From contig CAWIAG010000002.1 of assembly GCA_963834015.1 (NCBI GenBank), positions 1-64,000 of the forward strand: a DNA stretch of 64,000 bases, written 5' to 3'. Below are positions 60,997 to 64,000 of this stretch, piece by piece. Numbering within the stretch: position 1 is the first letter of the stretch; each line of letters opens with the position of its first letter. The DNA comes from FEN-1297 sp963834015. Its GTDB lineage: Bacteria > Bacteroidota > Ignavibacteria > Ignavibacteriales > Ignavibacteriaceae. Below the pieces are notes generated by a model. It was not told the DNA's origin and made no database searches. It saw only the letters and a list, made by a program, of their open reading frames with translations. The position numbers and the translations under genes were made by a program.

Positions 60997-61511
60997 TGTT
61001 TAAATTCCTTTGATTTATTATTAATTGTTAATTTAAATTCTTCCTTCCCCTCAATAACATTAATCCCGGGCAAGATATGCCCGGTATTTTTGAGATAGGC
61101 TTTGATTTTATTTAGGTCTGGCTTAATAGCTTCGGGAATAACAGTAATTACATCTTGAGTTGCACCCTCAAGGAATTTCTCCATGTCGGATATTTCCACC
61201 TTATCGGGAAGTTTACGTAGCTTTAATGTTCCATTTGGTAAGTCAATTGTCTTCTTACCTTCCTGGCGAATGAACGATTCTAATTTAAGTTTTAGAAAGT
61301 CGGCCTTATCGCTAAGTTTGGTATTCCTAGTGAGGCTCCAATTCTTTATAATCTCAACCTCTGCTTCAGCATTGAGAAAATTCTGCTCTATTTCTGCCTC
61401 GAGTCTTTTAATCTCTACAATTATTAGGTCGAAATAGGCATTCGTTTGTTTTGTCTCGTCTGCTTCAGCTTCTTCTATGAGCATGTCAATAAAATTAGTT
61501 TCTTCTGTCAT
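60993..61511 (-). CDS. Gam/Gp157-like nuclease-inhibitor family protein
   Basis: The first half is a long coiled coil (YFDLIIVEIKRLEAEIEQNF). The second half has a pattern of phage Mu Gam-like or Gp157-like proteins: SFIRQEGKKTIDLPNGTLKL, RKLPDKVEISDMEKFLE, and an end with INVIEGKEEFKLTIN. Gam binds DNA ends and blocks host exonucleases. In an element with ArdC this suggests a counter-defence operon. The match is by pattern only; the two families are hard to separate by eye. Confidence 0.7.
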   Translation of the reverse strand: MTEETNFIDMLIEEAEADETKQTNAYFDLIIVEIKRLEAEIEQNFLNAEAEVEIIKNWSLTRNTKLSDKADFLKLKLESFIRQEGKKTIDLPNGTLKLRKLPDKVEISDMEKFLEGATQDVITVIPEAIKPDLNKIKAYLKNTGHILPGINVIEGKEEFKLTINNKSKEFKQ

Positions 61512-61821
61512 TTGGTATCTCCTTTATTTTTTGATTGATGGTTTAGTTAGTTAAAGTTTTTATTGTCTATTAGAATTAATAGCTATGGTTTTGAATAAAT
61601 ATTTTCGCGGCGGGAATTATTCTTTTAACTATCTTTACTTATCTTGAAATAATTATCTTTAATAATCAGCGGTATGCTTGAAATATTAATTATTACTTAT
61701 TACATTAAATATTGTTCGGGGAAATAATTCAGAATTTTAAATTAATCTCCCCAAATAGATAGACTTCTTATAATGTATATTGTATGAAAGATGTTTATTG
61801 ACTTATAACAAGCAGGTTCTC
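61512..61821. other. divergent intergenic region
   Basis: An AT-rich spacer of 310 bp between the Gam-like operon (minus) and the T9SS cargo gene (plus). Promoters for both are expected, but nothing is identifiable. An open frame of the cargo gene extends back to a TTG at 61780, which I do not take as the start. Confidence 0.35.
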
Positions 61822-63626
61822 TTGAAAAAATTAATTATTCTTCTGTTGGCATTATGTGCAGTAATGCTATTAATGAAACAAATCAATGCGCAGACCCTTA
61901 ATCCTCATCGAATACATCTACGGGCAGATTCTATTCTGCTCAACAATAGAAATGGAATGGATAAAGAATTTATTCACATGCCGGAAGTTCTCCGCGCAAA
62001 GATGTCTGCTTCTCGTATTCTTCCTGAAGGGATCACTAACTTAAAATCCCATCATTTACAGAAAAAAAATAACAGAATTCCTGCAGGCAGCTCTCAAGTC
62101 TATCTGATAGATACAGTGGTCGTATATTCTATTCCCGAAATGGTGCAATCTATTCATTCTTATAATGCCCAAGGAAAGACGATTTTATCCTCTACGTCAG
62201 ATACGCTGCAGTATATCTATTCCTACAATGCAGGAGGAAAGGTGGTTTTATCTTTAGCTAAGGAATGGCAAAACGGCCAATTGATCAATTCAATGCAAGA
62301 TGTATATAGCTATGATGCAAAAGGAAATCAACTTTCAAAAATAAGTCAGCAATGGTATAACGGCCAATGGACTAATTATATCCTCGATTCATGTACATAT
62401 GATGCAAAAGGAAGACAGCTTACATACTTAATACAGGAATGGGATGGCAGTCAATGGACGAATACAGCGTTCGATTCATCAGCTTATAACGCAAATGGTA
62501 ATTTAGTTGCATATTTAGTTGATAATTGGGAATACGGTTATTCTTCATCTCTCACTACATATACTTATAATGCAGTAGGAGAGCAACTTTCATTTACTGA
62601 TGCAAATTGGGATAGTACTCAATGGATTAATTCGTTACGCTGCTTAAAAACTTATAATACACAAGGAATTCAGAATACTTACTTAACTCAGAATTGGCAG
62701 AATGGTCAATGGATTAATTCATCTTTTGATACTTCTACTTTTAATGCAAACGGAGATCAGATTACATCATTTTACGTGCAATGGCAAAACGGTCATTGGG
62801 CTGATTCATCATTTGAAACCGATACTTATGACGTAAACGGAAATCCATCTACACGCTTGTCAAAGATATGGCAGAACGGTCAATGGGTTAATTCATCATT
62901 TGACTCTGTTGCTTATAGTGAATTCGGATATCCACTTACAAATTTAACTGAGCAATGGCAGAATGGTCAATGGATTAATTCAACACTTTATAGCTGGACT
63001 TATGATGCTAACGAAAATCTACTTTCTTTTTAAACCAGCAATGGCAGAACAGTCAATGGATGAATACATCGTTCAACTCATATACTTATAATGCAAGCGG
63101 AAATCTGCTTACAAATGAGTCTGAAACCTGGGAGAATGGTCAATTGACTAATGACGTTCTTCTTAATTGCTCGTATGATGTAAATGGACATATGATTTCT
63201 TTTTCCAGCATGGAATGGCAAAATTCCGTATGGGTGCCGGAAAACTATTCCATATCCGTTAGTGATGATAAAAATTTCGAATATTTTAGGGGTTATTACG
63301 GTATAATTAAGTATAGCCTTAAAGACTTAACCGCTGTAGCCCCGGTTAAGCTCGGTATTCCTGCTAACTTCTCTCTGGCTCAGAATTATCCCAATCCCTT
63401 TAACCCATCAACTATTATAAACTACTCAATTCCTAAAGCCGTTCTGGTTACAATTAAAGTTTATGATATCTTGGGAAGAGAAGTAGAAGTTTTAGTTTAT
63501 GAAGTAAAACCTGCCGGAAATTATTCCGTGCAGTTTTCCGGGAATAATCTTGCAAGTGGAATATATTTCTACCGGATGCAGGCTGGAAGTTTTGCGCAAA
63601 CGAAGAAACTATTACTCCTAAAATAG
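61822..63626 (+). pseudogene. T9SS-secreted repeat protein with one frameshift
   Basis: A signal peptide (KKLIILLLALCAVMLLM, ending NAQ) precedes about 12 repeats of the type 'SxxYxxNGNxxxxLxQxWQNGQWxNS', and a type IX secretion sorting domain: FSLAQNYPNPFNPSTIINYS, VYDILGREVEVLV, LASGIYFYRMQAGSF. The frame breaks at about 63027, where TTT TTA AAC needs six T residues but five are present; the frame resumes cleanly in the next phase. One missing T in a homopolymer is either a sequence error or a phase-variable site. The start is probably the TTG at 61822, as no ATG fits. The protein would be about 600 aa and surface-exposed. Confidence 0.75.
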
Positions 63627-63788
63627 AGACTTAAATCTCAAGACTTAGCGGAGCTTAAAGTCGGAGGCGGAGCTACATTAAATTTCACAAAATATATTCG
63701 ATAATAATTTATTGACTCACTATTGTGTTGACATATTGGCTTATTATTTAAATTCTAAACATCTTCAATCACTAATAAAGGGTAAGAA
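63627..63788. other. short spacer
   Basis: Contains the end region of the T9SS gene and the upstream region of the radical-SAM gene (AAAGGG six bases before its ATG). No hairpin of note. Confidence 0.3.
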
Positions 63789-64000
63789 ATGGAAAAGGGA
63801 AACGAATCTAAAAAGATTAGCCCATCAGAAATGAAAGCAAATGAAGTTCATGGTACCGGCGAATGGGCAAAACATAATGTCAATTTTATTGTAGGTTGTT
63901 TACACGACTGCTTATATTGTTGTAGTAAAACACCAGCAATGAGATTTAGAGATAGTAAAAGGCCTCCCAAAATTAGAAAAACACCAACAACTTGGAAAAG
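63789..64000 (+). CDS. radical-SAM-like protein, N-terminal 70 residues only
   Basis: ATG at 63789 opens a frame to the right edge. It has the sequence VHGTGEWAKHNVNFIVGC, then LHDCLYCCSKTPAMRF, giving a C-x3-C-x2-C cluster typical of radical-SAM enzymes of the spore-photoproduct-lyase/DUF5131-like group. I recall that group beginning 'GTGEWA--N-N---GC-HDC-YCYA'. The usual Tyr after the third Cys is Cys here. Such genes often accompany 'three-Cys-motif partner' genes in mobile islands; the next gene is out of view. Confidence 0.75.
   Translation, partial: MEKGNESKKISPSEMKANEVHGTGEWAKHNVNFIVGCLHDCLYCCSKTPAMRFRDSKRPPKIRKTPTTWK

Overview
The window looks like an AT-rich chromosome segment from a Bacteroidota/Chlorobiota-type bacterium, most likely Ignavibacteriota. 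The evidence is an exported protein with a type IX secretion C-terminal sorting domain (the NYPNPFNPST motif near 63.4 kb), two FISUMP-domain exported proteins, and generally low GC. Nearly everything between 1.7 kb and the right edge is accessory DNA.

Layout. 0-1.6 kb is ordinary chromosome: the start of an exported protein and a divergent AraC-type regulator. A 43-bp fragment of a tRNA-Thr 3' half lies at 1711-1753 and is repeated perfectly, in the same orientation, at 53646-53688. The 52 kb between is best read as one or more elements integrated at that tRNA gene. A second fragment, from tRNA-Phe, is at 2113-2162. Related terminal sequences at 1.80, 30.2 and 41.4 kb suggest accretion of at least three units.

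2.3-25.4 kb is a defence island, nearly all on the minus strand. From upstream to downstream it holds a type I restriction-modification cluster (hsdR, hsdS, a DUF262/DUF1524 nuclease, an AlbA_2/Schlafen-like regulator, a membrane protein, hsdM). This is followed by an HSDR_N-RAMA protein, a NERD-helicase and a PD-(D/E)XK protein. Then comes a tightly coupled pair, a DUF4062-APAZ protein plus a short Argonaute, followed by a TIR-zinc-ribbon protein. Right of hsdR lie a helix-turn-helix protein, an intact IS256-family element with target duplication, and an HD-hydrolase / ADP-ribosyltransferase-like pair. The most interesting candidate system is DUF4062-APAZ/pAgo. It resembles known short-pAgo abortive-infection systems, but its effector domain is one I do not recall being characterised there.

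25.4-30.5 kb holds a decayed replication module (wHTH proteins, one with an in-frame TGA; iteron-like repeats), a serine-recombinase-family protein lacking its catalytic domain, an integrase relic and a dense field of structured repeats. 30.8-40.3 kb is a run of exported, lipoprotein and membrane genes, with duplicated FISUMP and YD-repeat-like paralogues and one IS3-family element. 40.7-41.2 kb is a pseudogene. 41.8-47.9 kb is a phage- or satellite-like module (integrase, primase-helicase, replisome organiser), with a repeated operator-like motif upstream of its genes. 48.2-52.1 kb carries membrane and zinc-ribbon proteins and an exported trypsin-like protease with 12-13 TPRs. A second integrase abuts the right tRNA fragment.

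53.8 kb to the right edge is a separate element: integrase and excisionase overlapping by 17 bp, an AlpA-like protein, a prim-pol/helicase, ArdC, an unknown protein and a Gam/Gp157-like protein. Beyond it are a frameshifted T9SS cargo gene and the start of a radical-SAM gene. The orientation of both tRNA-Thr fragments predicts that the intact tRNA-Thr lies beyond the right edge.

All family calls are from reading motifs; no database search was run.
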